Assembly (NCBI RefSeq): GCF_003286915.1
Contig: NZ_QMFY01000001.1
Coordinates: 992,001-1,056,000, forward strand
Length of the DNA: 64,000 nt
Direction: 5' to 3'
From: Pseudochryseolinea flava
GTDB lineage: Bacteria > Bacteroidota > Bacteroidia > Cytophagales > Cyclobacteriaceae
Shown: positions 54,020 through 63,714 of the stretch, piece after piece
How positions within the stretch are numbered: the first letter of the stretch is position 1
Layout of the letters: every line of letters begins with the position of its first letter
Notes under the pieces: model-generated
Databases searched by the model: none
Seen by the model: only the letters and a program-made list of their open reading frames with translations
What the model was told of the DNA's origin: nothing
Translations under genes and position numbers: made by a program

Positions 54020-55714
54020 ATGATGTTGAATATTGATGCAGCAAAAAAACAAACTTACGATGCCATCGTCGTGGGTTCTGGAATTTCAGGCGGTTGGGCG
54101 GCGAAGGAACTTTGCGAAAAAGGATTGAAAGTGTTATTGCTTGAGCGCGGAAAAAATGTACAACATCCTGACTATCCAAATTCCACCAAAGATCCGTGGG
54201 AGCTACCGCACCGGAATGAATTAACATTCGCCGATATTGAGAGAAGTCCGATACAACATCGTCATTATGCTTATCAGGAAGCGAATAAACATTTCTTCAT
54301 CAATGATCTTGAAAATCCATACACCGAAGTCAAACGCTTCGATTGGATTAGACCCGATGTTGTGGGTGGAAAGAGTTTGCTGTGGGGAAGACATTGTTAT
54401 CGATGGAGTGATTTAGACTTTACGGCAAATTTAAAGGAGGGTGTCGCCGTCGATTGGCCCATTCGCTACAATGACCTTGCCCCTTGGTATGATTATGTTG
54501 AAAAATTTATCGGTGTGAGTGGTCAGTCGGAAGGAATTTCGCATTTGCCCGATGGCCACTTTCAACCACCAATGGAAATGAATTGCGTCGAAGCTGACTT
54601 TAAGAAAACAATTGAAGGGAAGTTTTCGGGTAGGAAAATCATTATGGGGCGCATTGCAAATCTCACTCAGCCTGTTAAAGGTCGCGGTGTTTGTAAGTCG
54701 CGAAATCTTTGTCACCGCGGTTGTCCGTGGGGTGGATATTTTAGCACCAATGCAAGTACACTCCCGGCTGCATTTGCCACGGGAAATTTAACACTACTTC
54801 CGAATAGTCTGGTGAATCGTGTGCTGTACGATGAAGCAAAGGGAAAAGCCTCAGGTGTAGAAGTTATTAACACGGAAACAAATGAAGTAACAGAATATTT
54901 CGCACGCATCATCTTTCTCAATGCAAACACTGTGGCAACCGGTTTTATTTTGCTGAACTCAATGTCGAGTCGATTTGAAAATGGATTGGGAAATGATAGT
55001 GATCAAGTGGGTAGGAATTTAATGGATCATCACAAACACGCTGGGGCAACCGCTGATGTTGAAGGATATGAAGATTACTATTATTATGTGCGCCGGCCGA
55101 ATACATTGTATGTACCACGATACCGAAATCTTAGTAACGAGCGTAAAGATTATCGGAGAGGATTTGGATTGATGGGCGGGGCTTATCGAAACGGATGGCA
55201 TAGCCACATCATGAGTGAAGAAATAGGCGTGTCACTAAAAGAAAATGTTCAGACGCCGGGGCAATGGAAAATTAAACTCGACGGATATGGTGAGTGTTTA
55301 CCTTATCAAGAGAATCGGATTACGCTTAACACGGATAAGAAGGATAAGTTTGGACGAAATACATTGACAATTGACTGCGAGTATAAATCGAATGAGTTGA
55401 ATATGCAGAAGGACATGGCTGCATCAGTGGCAGAGATGTTTGAAGCTGCAGGATTCAAAAACGTAAAAAGTTTTATAAATACGTCTGCACCTGGTAATAC
55501 AAATCATGAAATGGGAATTGCTCGTATGGGGCGTGATCGAAAGACTTCAGTGTTGAATGCTTTCAATCAGATGCATGATGTAAAGAATGTTTTTATAACC
55601 GATGGATCATGCATGACAAGTTCATCATGTGTCAATCCGTCGCTTACATACATGGCGCTTACCGCCAGAGCATGCGACTATGCTGTGAAAGAACTAAACC
55701 GATTAAACCTATAA
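54020..55714 (+). CDS. GMC oxidoreductase
   Basis: A 564-residue FAD-dependent alcohol/sugar oxidoreductase. The N-terminal dinucleotide motif [15 protein letters not shown] lies at about residues 17-31, then the FAD-binding [13 protein letters not shown]. The C-terminal active site shows [12 protein letters not shown] (catalytic His) and [18 protein letters not shown] (second conserved Asn). No signal peptide is obvious. It opens a three-gene unit with a DUF1080 protein 5 bases downstream and a Gfo/Idh/MocA enzyme 22 bases beyond that. A glycoside-oxidising role is inferred from this context. Confidence 0.9.
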   Translation: MMLNIDAAKKQTYDAIVVGSGISGGWAAKELCEKGLKVLLLERGKNVQHPDYPNSTKDPWELPHRNELTFADIERSPIQHRHYAYQEANKHFFINDLENPYTEVKRFDWIRPDVVGGKSLLWGRHCYRWSDLDFTANLKEGVAVDWPIRYNDLAPWYDYVEKFIGVSGQSEGISHLPDGHFQPPMEMNCVEADFKKTIEGKFSGRKIIMGRIANLTQPVKGRGVCKSRNLCHRGCPWGGYFSTNASTLPAAFATGNLTLLPNSLVNRVLYDEAKGKASGVEVINTETNEVTEYFARIIFLNANTVATGFILLNSMSSRFENGLGNDSDQVGRNLMDHHKHAGATADVEGYEDYYYYVRRPNTLYVPRYRNLSNERKDYRRGFGLMGGAYRNGWHSHIMSEEIGVSLKENVQTPGQWKIKLDGYGECLPYQENRITLNTDKKDKFGRNTLTIDCEYKSNELNMQKDMAASVAEMFEAAGFKNVKSFINTSAPGNTNHEMGIARMGRDRKTSVLNAFNQMHDVKNVFITDGSCMTSSSCVNPSLTYMALTARACDYAVKELNRLNL

Positions 55715-55719
55715 TAAAA

Positions 55720-57069
55720 ATGACGAATCGAATTTTGATGTTCCTGCTGGTGTTGTCCATTCCTTCTTTTGCACAGAAGAAGGATAAAACTTGGCGCTAT
55801 CTTTTTAATGGAAAGGACCTCTCAGGGTGGAAACAAGTTAATGGAAAGGCTCCTTATGCCGTGGAGAATGGTATGATCGTGGGAACAACGGTTGCTGAAT
55901 CGCCAAATTCTTTTCTGGCAACAGAAGAACTTTTTGGTGATTTCATTTTCGAAGTTGAATTCAAAATGGACGACGGTACGAATAGCGGCGTGCAATTTAG
56001 AAGTGAGCAAAGACCGGAAGATGGAAAAGTATTTGGGTATCAGCTCGACATTGATCCAACGCCACGTAAATGGTGTGGAGGAATTTATGATGAATCACGT
56101 CGTCAATGGTTGTATCCTTTAGAGTACAACGTGGCTGCGAAGAATGCATATAAGAATCAACTGTGGAATACAATTCGTATTGAAGCCATCGGAAGTAACA
56201 TGCGTACCTGGATCAATGGTATACCGTGTGCAAATATTGTCGACGACATGACACCAAAAGGTTTTATCGCACTCCAAGTGCACTCAATCAACGATGCGAA
56301 GGACGCTGGAAAAAAAGTATGGTTCAAGAATATTCGAATTAAGACGGAGAATCTTCAAGCATCGCCAATTGATAATATTTTTCAATTGAATCTTCTGCCG
56401 AACAAGATCACGGAACAAGAGAAAGCAAATGGCATTGTGTTGCTTTGGGACGGAAAAACTACGGAAGGATGGCGAGGTGCATACAAGGATAAATTTCCAG
56501 AGGCCGGTTGGGAAATTAAAGACGGTACACTCTCTGTTGTAAAATCTGATGGAGCAGAATCGCGGAATGGTGGAGACATTGTGTCGAACAATGAGTATGC
56601 TGCGTTCGATCTGCAGTTTGAATTTAAGTTAACTGAAGGTGCTAATAGCGGGGTAAAATATTTTGTAACTGAAAAAGAAAACAATCAAGGTTCCGCTATC
56701 GGTCTAGAGTTTCAAATTCTAGATGATGACAAACACCCTGACGCCAAAATGGGCGTTGTTGGGAATCGTACATTATCATCACTCTATGACTTGATTCCGG
56801 CGGCAAAGAATCCACGCGGCATCAAAAAAATTGGCGAGTGGAATCAAGGCCGTGTCATAGTGTATCCTGATAATCGTGTTGAGCATTGGTTGAACGGTTA
56901 TAAAGTAATTGAGTACACACGTGGCAATAACATTTTTAAAGCACTCGTCGCGCGCAGCAAGTACGCAGATTGGCAAAATTTTGGGATGGCGGAACAGGGT
57001 AGAATCTTGCTGCAGGATCACGGTGATAAAGTGTCGTTTCGCAGCATTAAAATTAAAATTCTTAAGTAG
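55720..57069 (+). CDS. Exported tandem DUF1080 (3-keto-disaccharide hydrolase-like) protein
   Basis: A 449-residue exported protein with two DUF1080 jelly-roll domains. The signal peptide is [19 protein letters not shown]. Domain 1 (about 25-215) has [16 protein letters not shown] and [19 protein letters not shown]; domain 2 (about 230-449) has [17 protein letters not shown] and [21 protein letters not shown]1080 proteins have been shown to cleave 3-keto-glycosides. Both copies keep the family's NSGV/SGW motifs. It lies between GMC and Gfo/Idh/MocA genes, fitting a 3-keto-sugar route. Confidence 0.88.
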   Translation: MTNRILMFLLVLSIPSFAQKKDKTWRYLFNGKDLSGWKQVNGKAPYAVENGMIVGTTVAESPNSFLATEELFGDFIFEVEFKMDDGTNSGVQFRSEQRPEDGKVFGYQLDIDPTPRKWCGGIYDESRRQWLYPLEYNVAAKNAYKNQLWNTIRIEAIGSNMRTWINGIPCANIVDDMTPKGFIALQVHSINDAKDAGKKVWFKNIRIKTENLQASPIDNIFQLNLLPNKITEQEKANGIVLLWDGKTTEGWRGAYKDKFPEAGWEIKDGTLSVVKSDGAESRNGGDIVSNNEYAAFDLQFEFKLTEGANSGVKYFVTEKENNQGSAIGLEFQILDDDKHPDAKMGVVGNRTLSSLYDLIPAAKNPRGIKKIGEWNQGRVIVYPDNRVEHWLNGYKVIEYTRGNNIFKALVARSKYADWQNFGMAEQGRILLQDHGDKVSFRSIKIKILK

Positions 57070-57091
57070 GTCGTCGATTAAAGATTAACAT

Positions 57092-58435
57092 ATGAAATCA
57101 AACCGAAGAAACTTTATTAAGAAATCTGCAGCAGTGGCGTTGGGTGCTATGGCTTTCAGTGCAAAAAGTTATGCGAACATCATTGGCGCTAATGATAAGA
57201 TTAGAGTGGGTGTAGTCGGATTTTCTGATCGTTTTAAATATTCGCTTTTCCCTGCGTTCACACATCACTATCAGAAAAGCAATTTCGATATCGTTGCTGT
57301 CTCTGATCTTTGGAAGAAGCGTAGAGAAGAAGGACAAGCTTTCTTAAAAGAAAAACTTGGCCACGATATTCAGGCTTGTGTGAATAACGATGAATTGTAC
57401 AAGATCAAAGATCTAGATGCTGTCATCATCAGCACGGCTGACTTTCAACACGCGATTCATACCATCGAGGCCGTAAAAGCTGGCTGCGATGCATACACCG
57501 AAAAGCCTTTCGCTGAAACGATGGAGGATAATCGCGCGGCGCTAAAGGCGGTTAAAGAATCGGGCAAGATCGTTCAAATAGGTTCGCAGCGGAGGAGTGG
57601 AAACAATTACCATGCAGCTGCAGAATTCATTCAAGCAGGGAAGTTTGGTCCCATTGTGATGGTTGAACTGAGTTGGAATGTTAATCAACCAGGGCGTTGG
57701 CGTCGCCCCGCATTGGTAGCAGAGCTTCGAGAGCAAGACACAGATTGGAAACGATTTTTATTGAATCGTCCCTTTGAAAATTTCGATCCAAGAAAATATT
57801 TAGAATACAGATTATTCTGGCCCTATTCGTCAGGTATGCCTGGGCAATGGATGAGTCATCAAATAGATACTGTACATTGGTTTACAGGATTAAAACATCC
57901 GCGTAGCGTCGTGGCCAACGGAGGTGTATACATTTGGAAAGATGGTAGACGTAATTGGGATACAACAACGGCTGTGTTCGACTATGGTGCCGAAGATGGA
58001 TCATCGGGATTCCAAGTTACTTTCTCTTCTCGTATGGGTAATGGTGATGAAAACCCGGCGGAGATTTACTACTCAAATGGGGGCGAACTGAATTTGAATA
58101 CGAACAAGGTAACCCCGCGTGGTGGGATGCAAGAGAATCATGCGAAAGCGATGAACCTACATGCTAATCTTTTGCCTGAAACAGATATCACGGTGAGTGC
58201 GGAGAAAGTAGTGGCGTCTGCGGTTACTGGTGGCGATGTATTGACTTCTAATCACATGCTAAATTGGATGCAGAGTGTTAGGAACAGAACGCAACCAAAT
58301 GCGCCGGTAGAAGCAGGATACTATCATTCCATTGCAACTATTATGACGAACGCCGCGGCACGAACAGGCGAGAAAGTAACGTTCGATGAAAAAACGCAAG
58401 AGGTGATGGCAGGAGGAAAAGTATTTAAGTATTAG
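57092..58435 (+). CDS. Gfo/Idh/MocA family oxidoreductase with Tat signal
   Basis: A 447-residue NAD-dependent oxidoreductase. The N-terminus KSNRRNFIKKSAAVALGAMA is a twin-arginine signal, so the protein should be exported folded with its cofactor. The Rossmann part has VGVVGFSDRFK and the family motif CDAYTEKPFAETMEDNRA (EKP, with the catalytic Lys). Such exported enzymes have been linked to glycoside 3-oxidation. It ends the three-gene cluster. Confidence 0.88.
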   Translation: MKSNRRNFIKKSAAVALGAMAFSAKSYANIIGANDKIRVGVVGFSDRFKYSLFPAFTHHYQKSNFDIVAVSDLWKKRREEGQAFLKEKLGHDIQACVNNDELYKIKDLDAVIISTADFQHAIHTIEAVKAGCDAYTEKPFAETMEDNRAALKAVKESGKIVQIGSQRRSGNNYHAAAEFIQAGKFGPIVMVELSWNVNQPGRWRRPALVAELREQDTDWKRFLLNRPFENFDPRKYLEYRLFWPYSSGMPGQWMSHQIDTVHWFTGLKHPRSVVANGGVYIWKDGRRNWDTTTAVFDYGAEDGSSGFQVTFSSRMGNGDENPAEIYYSNGGELNLNTNKVTPRGGMQENHAKAMNLHANLLPETDITVSAEKVVASAVTGGDVLTSNHMLNWMQSVRNRTQPNAPVEAGYYHSIATIMTNAAARTGEKVTFDEKTQEVMAGGKVFKY

Positions 58436-58454
58436 CATATATCTTGTTTTCTAT

Positions 58455-58477
58455 TTCCCCGGGTTTAACCCGGGGAA
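58455..58477. repeat. Perfect 23-base palindrome
   Basis: TTCCCCGGGTT and AACCCGGGGAA flank a single central T, giving an 11-bp perfect stem. No T tract follows on either side, so it may be a transcript-stabilising hairpin, a protein-binding palindrome or a weak terminator after the Gfo/Idh/MocA gene. Confidence 0.75.
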
Positions 58478-58651
58478 GACGTGTCGTTGATCGCGAAACC
58501 TTCTTCTGTTCTCCTCAATCTTTTTCAAAAAAATCCCAATAAAATTCGTTGTGCGATGACGTGATTCATTTGTCACGGAGACATTCTCATCAATGCTTTG
58601 CTTATTTCATAATTTGATTGAATTTAGTCGACGTAAGCAAACGCATTAACC

Positions 58652-59845
58652 ATGTACTACTATCGACTCGGTAATATTCCACCGAAACGGCATACACAAT
58701 TTCGCCAGCCAGACGGAAGTCTTTACAAAGAAGAACTGGTCAGTTCAGAAGGCTTTTCTGGTGTGTACTCAAATTTATATCACATCAATCCTCCAACGCG
58801 CATCAAAGAAATCAAAACACCAGTTCGCTATGGCCCGAAACGTGTTGACGATTATGCGCTACAGCAAACGCATCTAAACACATCGAAGGTGGGAGAGACG
58901 GGAAAGGATTTTTTGAATGCAAGGAAAGTTTTGCTGATGAATAATGATTGTTCAATATCAATCTGTTCGCCACAACAACGGAAGATGGACTACTTTTACA
59001 AGAATGCTGAAGGCGATGAAGTGATATTCGTTCATGACGGAAAGGGCGTATTAATTTCTCCCTTTGGAAAACTCGATATTAAGCAAGGCGATTATGTGGT
59101 TATTCCGCGTACAGTGATTTATAAACTGGAGTTTGAAGATGGCCCGCTCCGGTTACTCATCATTGAATCGACAAGTCCTATAGAAACTGTAAAACGTTAT
59201 CGAAATCAACTCGGCCAACTTCTAGAGCATTCGCCTTATTGTGAACGCGATATTCGTCCTCCGCATGAGTTGATTACGGAAACAAAAAAAGGTGAGTACC
59301 TTTTGCAGATTAAGAAGCAAGGATTTTTGCATCAATATATTTACGACTATAGTCCTCTTGATCTTATTGGCTGGGATGGATTTTTGTGGCCTTATGCTTT
59401 CTCGATTCACGACTTCGAGCCGATCACGGGAAGAATTCATCAGCCACCACCAGTGCATCAAACATTTCAAGCGAAGAATTTTGTAATCTGTTCGTTCGTG
59501 CCGCGATTGTTCGACTACCATCCGCTCGCAATTCCGGCTCCTTATAATCATAGTAATATTGATTCTGATGAAGTCTTGTATTATGCCGAAGGAAATTTTA
59601 TGAGTCGAAGAGGTATCGAACGTGGATCGTTTACACTTCATCCCGGCGGTTTGCCTCACGGTCCGCATCCAGGCACCGTCGAGAAAAGTATCGGAGCAAA
59701 GGAAACGCATGAGCTGGCGGTGATGATTGATACATTTCATCCACTACACCTCACAACGGATTCACTGGAATTTCTCGATGAAAAATATCCCATGAGTTGG
59801 ACAGACAATGGAGGAGAATCGTTTCACGAAATCAACACACCTTGA
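58652..59845 (+). CDS. hmgA: Homogentisate 1,2-dioxygenase
   Basis: Opens the ring of homogentisate in tyrosine and phenylalanine breakdown. The 397-residue protein shows the cupin-type core: DEVIFVHDGKGVLISPFGKLDIKQGDYVVIPR in the first half and DEVLYYAEGNFMSRRG and SFTLHPGGLPHGPHPG in the second, the latter with the iron-binding His residues. The other genes of the pathway (hpd, maleylacetoacetate isomerase, fumarylacetoacetase) are absent nearby, so it is isolated. Its identity is strongly supported by the motifs. Confidence 0.9.
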   Translation: MYYYRLGNIPPKRHTQFRQPDGSLYKEELVSSEGFSGVYSNLYHINPPTRIKEIKTPVRYGPKRVDDYALQQTHLNTSKVGETGKDFLNARKVLLMNNDCSISICSPQQRKMDYFYKNAEGDEVIFVHDGKGVLISPFGKLDIKQGDYVVIPRTVIYKLEFEDGPLRLLIIESTSPIETVKRYRNQLGQLLEHSPYCERDIRPPHELITETKKGEYLLQIKKQGFLHQYIYDYSPLDLIGWDGFLWPYAFSIHDFEPITGRIHQPPPVHQTFQAKNFVICSFVPRLFDYHPLAIPAPYNHSNIDSDEVLYYAEGNFMSRRGIERGSFTLHPGGLPHGPHPGTVEKSIGAKETHELAVMIDTFHPLHLTTDSLEFLDEKYPMSWTDNGGESFHEINTP

Positions 59846-59879
59846 GCAGCATGGGCATTTTATGAGACGATACAACAAA

Positions 59880-59917
59880 AAAATGCTGCTCGAATGAAGA
59901 GCAGCATTTTTTATTTT
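59880..59917. terminator. Bidirectional terminator between hmgA and M16 gene
   Basis: A 12-bp perfect stem (AAAATGCTGCTC / GAGCAGCATTTT) with loop GAATGAA, followed by TTATTTTTTT on the plus strand and preceded by an A tract. Confidence 0.9.
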
Positions 59918-59943
59918 TTTATGCATTTGAAACTCGATCTGAA

Positions 59944-62778
59944 TTATTTTTCCGGGTTCAAGACTACCTGAACATAATTTTTATCAGTCAAATATTTCAC
60001 GGCTGCGTCTTTCACATCTTTAGGCGTAATGGTGGCAATTCGCTTTTCGTACGACAGAATACCTGTTGGATCGGCACCGAGTTCAACACTTTGTATGAGT
60101 TGTGATACCCAGAAATTATTTTCTTTCACGTTAACAACATACTGTTGCTTCCAAGTTTCTTTTACCTTGTTAAGGTCAGCCTCGGTCGGTCCATCTTTTT
60201 TAATCTTGGCAATCTCTTCGAGCGCTGCTGTGATAAGTTTGTCTACATTTTCTGGTCCACACGGGAGTGCCATGCCGAATGAATAGTTGCTGTACGGATA
60301 CTTGCTCATTCTTGCAAACACACCGCCAGAATAAATTCCACCAAGATCTTCCCGTAATTTTTCAATCACCTTGATGTTGAGTACTTCAGACAATGCCTGC
60401 ATTTTCAAATTCTCTGTTTCATTGTATGGTGTTTCGCCGTTCCAGAATAAACGGATGAAACTTTTGGGCTCAGTTCCTTTACGAACTTCTTTTTTAACAA
60501 CACCTTTTACCGGACGCAATCCTGGATCTTTAAACGTTGACTTTTTGCCTGATGCAGGAAGACTACCGAGGTACGTTTCGAGCATAGGTTTGATTTGCGC
60601 TAAATCAAATTTTCCAACGATGACGAAAGTGAATCCTGTAGCGTCCCCAAATCTCGCCTTATAAATTTCAACGGCCTTGTCGAGGTTGATGAGGCCGATG
60701 TTTTCTCCTTTTGGAACTTTCGGTGACCATGCGTGTCCCTTATATAAAATGTTGAACACACTATCCTGAAAAGTGAATTCAGGATTTGACGTCATGTTTT
60801 GATAAAGCGATTGTTGCTTGGTAACGAACGACGTGAAAAGCTCTTGGTCTTTTCTTGGCTGTGTAAAGTTTAAGTAGACAAGTTGGAGCATGGTCTCTAA
60901 ATCAACAGCGCTGCAACTTCCTGTGAGTGTTTCTGAAATCGGGCCAATGCGTGGTGAAACAGAGGCACTCTTTCCGGCAAGGACTTTTCGTAAATCAACA
61001 GGTGAGAAACTTCCAATGCCCATTTGTGAAATCACAACCGACGAGAACTCTGCGCTGAAACGATCCTTGGCGTCGAACAAATACTGCCCGCCGAAACGTG
61101 TCGCATTCATGATTACTTGATCATTCTTAAAATCAGTTGGCTTGAGTATTACGGTAACGCCATTACTCAATGTAACGGTCGTTGTTCCGATGGCTGTATT
61201 TTCTTTCGTGGCGGTGATCTTTCCTGCGGTTGGAGATTTCTCTAGCAACGAGGTAGCTATTGCTTTTTCTTCGTACGGTTTGATTTCCGCTTTGGCTGCC
61301 GTTTCTGCCATTGCAAGAAGTTCTTCTTTTGTTGGCATTTTAAAGTCGGCTTTCTCTGGTCCTTGGAGTACGACAAGTTTTGGCGTCGTTGGACTAGGTA
61401 AATTTTTTGCCGTGTAAGCATTCACCTCTTCGAGCGTAATTGCGTCGAGATAATCTTTATGGTACTGGAATTCTTTCTCTATGCCAGGAATCGGTTCTTG
61501 CTGCAGAAAGTGATTCACATATTCATCAACAAGGTTTGCGGATTCAGTTTTGTCGCGCTCATTAAAGCTACGCTCAATACCTTTCATCATCATTTTTTTT
61601 GTGCGATCAAGCTCTGCTGCGGTGAATCCGAACTTCCGCGCGCGCTCATTTTCTTGAACAAGTGCGTTGATTGCAGCTTCCGGACCACCCTTTGCAAGGT
61701 AAGCGATGGATTGGAATGACTCATAGCCACGTGCATAGCCGCCGACAAATGTTCCGCCGAAAACAAATGGAGGATCTGCCTTCTGCACGAGCTCTTGCAT
61801 ACGCTGACTCAAGATGCTTGTGAATAAGCGGCGAACGAGATATTCGCGATAGTCTGAAACAGTAACTGTTTCCTTTTCGCGTTGTGATGGATAATAAATC
61901 TCAATCACATGATTTGTTGCCTCTGGATCGGTAACGACAAGTCCCTCAGAAGTTGCGCGCGCTGGTACATCTGCATATGCGCGTGGTCTTGGGTTAGCAA
62001 CTGGCTTTAGTTTTTCAAAATGTGTTTTGATGTAGCGCTCAGCTTCTGCTGGCTCGATGTCGCCCACCACAATGACGGCCATAAGATCGGGACGATACCA
62101 ATCGCGATAGAATCGTTTGATCACATCGTGCTTGAAGTTTTTTAAGATATCGTCTTTGCCAATAGGAAGTCGCTCTGCATACTTCGATCCTTGAAACATC
62201 TTTGGATAAACAACACGAAACATTCTATCTTCAGCACCCTTTCCGCCGCGCGATTCTTCCAATACAACGCCTCGCTCTTTATCAATTTCCGCGCCGTCGA
62301 ACGCGACAGTACTTGCCCAATCTTCAAGGATTTGAAATCCTTTTTCAATGTTTTCCTTTTTCTCCGTTGGGATGGGAAGAATGTAAACAGTTTCATCAAA
62401 TCCTGTATAAGCGTTGAGGTCAGCGCCGAATTCAACACCGATCGATTGCAAGAACGAGACGATGTCATTCTTCTGGAAATTTTTGGACCCATTGAATGCC
62501 ATGTGCTCAACAAAATGCGCGAGTCCCTGTTGATCGTCATCTTCAAGTATTGAGCCTACATTAACAGCAAGTCGAAGTTCAATCTTTCGCTCGGGTTTTA
62601 CATTTTTACGAATGTAGTAAGTCAAGCCATTGCTCAGCTTTCCAATTTTAACAGTTGGATCAATCGGCAATTTCTCTTTTAATTTTTCCTGTGCAACAAC
62701 GGATTGCCCGAGAAACAACAGCGTAAGTGCATACGTCCAAAGGCTAATGGAATGTAGTAGTTTGTGAAACCGTAACAT
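59944..62778 (-). CDS. Exported M16 family zinc peptidase (two-domain)
   Basis: A 944-residue exported peptidase. The signal peptide (to about residue 30, VVAQ) precedes two M16 units. The N-terminal unit is active-type, with the inverse zinc motif HFVEH (HxxEH) at residues 88-92 and a downstream Glu in ERGVVLEESRGG. The C-terminal half is an M16-like inactive domain. M16 peptidases of this type degrade peptides in the periplasm. The ATG at 62778 gives the signal peptide; the open frame upstream adds nothing like it. The IMPase gene lies 49 bases upstream. Confidence 0.93.
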   Translation of the reverse strand: MLRFHKLLHSISLWTYALTLLFLGQSVVAQEKLKEKLPIDPTVKIGKLSNGLTYYIRKNVKPERKIELRLAVNVGSILEDDDQQGLAHFVEHMAFNGSKNFQKNDIVSFLQSIGVEFGADLNAYTGFDETVYILPIPTEKKENIEKGFQILEDWASTVAFDGAEIDKERGVVLEESRGGKGAEDRMFRVVYPKMFQGSKYAERLPIGKDDILKNFKHDVIKRFYRDWYRPDLMAVIVVGDIEPAEAERYIKTHFEKLKPVANPRPRAYADVPARATSEGLVVTDPEATNHVIEIYYPSQREKETVTVSDYREYLVRRLFTSILSQRMQELVQKADPPFVFGGTFVGGYARGYESFQSIAYLAKGGPEAAINALVQENERARKFGFTAAELDRTKKMMMKGIERSFNERDKTESANLVDEYVNHFLQQEPIPGIEKEFQYHKDYLDAITLEEVNAYTAKNLPSPTTPKLVVLQGPEKADFKMPTKEELLAMAETAAKAEIKPYEEKAIATSLLEKSPTAGKITATKENTAIGTTTVTLSNGVTVILKPTDFKNDQVIMNATRFGGQYLFDAKDRFSAEFSSVVISQMGIGSFSPVDLRKVLAGKSASVSPRIGPISETLTGSCSAVDLETMLQLVYLNFTQPRKDQELFTSFVTKQQSLYQNMTSNPEFTFQDSVFNILYKGHAWSPKVPKGENIGLINLDKAVEIYKARFGDATGFTFVIVGKFDLAQIKPMLETYLGSLPASGKKSTFKDPGLRPVKGVVKKEVRKGTEPKSFIRLFWNGETPYNETENLKMQALSEVLNIKVIEKLREDLGGIYSGGVFARMSKYPYSNYSFGMALPCGPENVDKLITAALEEIAKIKKDGPTEADLNKVKETWKQQYVVNVKENNFWVSQLIQSVELGADPTGILSYEKRIATITPKDVKDAAVKYLTDKNYVQVVLNPEK

Positions 62779-62827
62779 GTATTGAGGTTTTATTGAGATG
62801 ATTATAATAAGTGATCGTTTAATTTGA

Positions 62828-63628
62828 TTAGTATCCCCAACGTGGCTTGATCTGATTAAGCATTTCTTGATGAATGTGACCATTTGCCGCACACAGTTCG
62901 CCGCCGAATAAAAAGTTATTTCCACCTTTAAAGTCGGTAACTTTTCCGCCGGCTTGTTGAACGATGAATGCTCCTGCAGCGACGTCCCACGGGTTCAAAT
63001 TATATTCGAAAAAACCTTCAAGTCTCCCGCATGCCACATACGCTAAGTCAATCGCTGCACTGCCCAGGCGTCGAATGCCATGTGTCTTATATAGAAATTC
63101 TTTGATGATGTCGAGGTAAGCATCTTTCTTTTCAGAATGATAATATGGAAATCCAGTTGCGAGCAAACTTTCGCCTAATGAGGGAACCGACGATACACGA
63201 ATTTCATGGTCGTTGCAAAATGCTTTGCCTCCCTCTATCGCGTGAAAACACTCTTTTCGCACAACGTGATACACTGCGCCAAATATCGTTTCTGTTCCAC
63301 GCGTTAACCCAATACTGATTGCATAAATCGGTAAGCCGTGAAGAAAATTGGTCGTACCATCAAGTGGATCGATGATCCAGTTGTAAGTATTTTGCTTGGA
63401 CTGTTCAACGGTACCCTCCTCAGTGATGAAGCCAGCTTCAGGTACTATTTTGTGAAGGCTATAAACCAGTCTTCGTTCAGCTTCCTTGTCAACGTAGGAA
63501 ACCAAATTATTGAAACTGTTCTTTTGTTCAATCTTACTGAGATCGAAACCTGCCCCTTCTTTCTGGATAAAATCTCCAACTTCTACACAAAGCTCTGCTA
63601 CGCGTTTATCGATACTGATTAAATCCAT
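62828..63628 (-). CDS. Inositol monophosphatase family protein
   Basis: A 266-residue Mg-dependent sugar-phosphatase-like enzyme (IMPase/SuhB). The metal-binding motifs are WIIDPLDGTTNFLHG and NPWDVAAGAFIVQQAGG near the end, with an upstream Glu pair in FITEEGT. Substrate could be inositol or another small phosphate ester. It precedes the M16 gene on the same strand. Confidence 0.9.
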   Translation of the reverse strand: MDLISIDKRVAELCVEVGDFIQKEGAGFDLSKIEQKNSFNNLVSYVDKEAERRLVYSLHKIVPEAGFITEEGTVEQSKQNTYNWIIDPLDGTTNFLHGLPIYAISIGLTRGTETIFGAVYHVVRKECFHAIEGGKAFCNDHEIRVSSVPSLGESLLATGFPYYHSEKKDAYLDIIKEFLYKTHGIRRLGSAAIDLAYVACGRLEGFFEYNLNPWDVAAGAFIVQQAGGKVTDFKGGNNFLFGGELCAANGHIHQEMLNQIKPRWGY

Positions 63629-63714
63629 TGCGATATTGTTTTCTTGATTAATGAAATATACTCATCAAGAATGAAACTAACACGCGATGAAATTATAATT
63701 TGATAAATGGTAGG

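Noticed and set aside
59222-59740. 172-residue minus-strand ORF inside hmgA
   Set aside because: It is the reverse frame of the conserved dioxygenase gene and has no family features.
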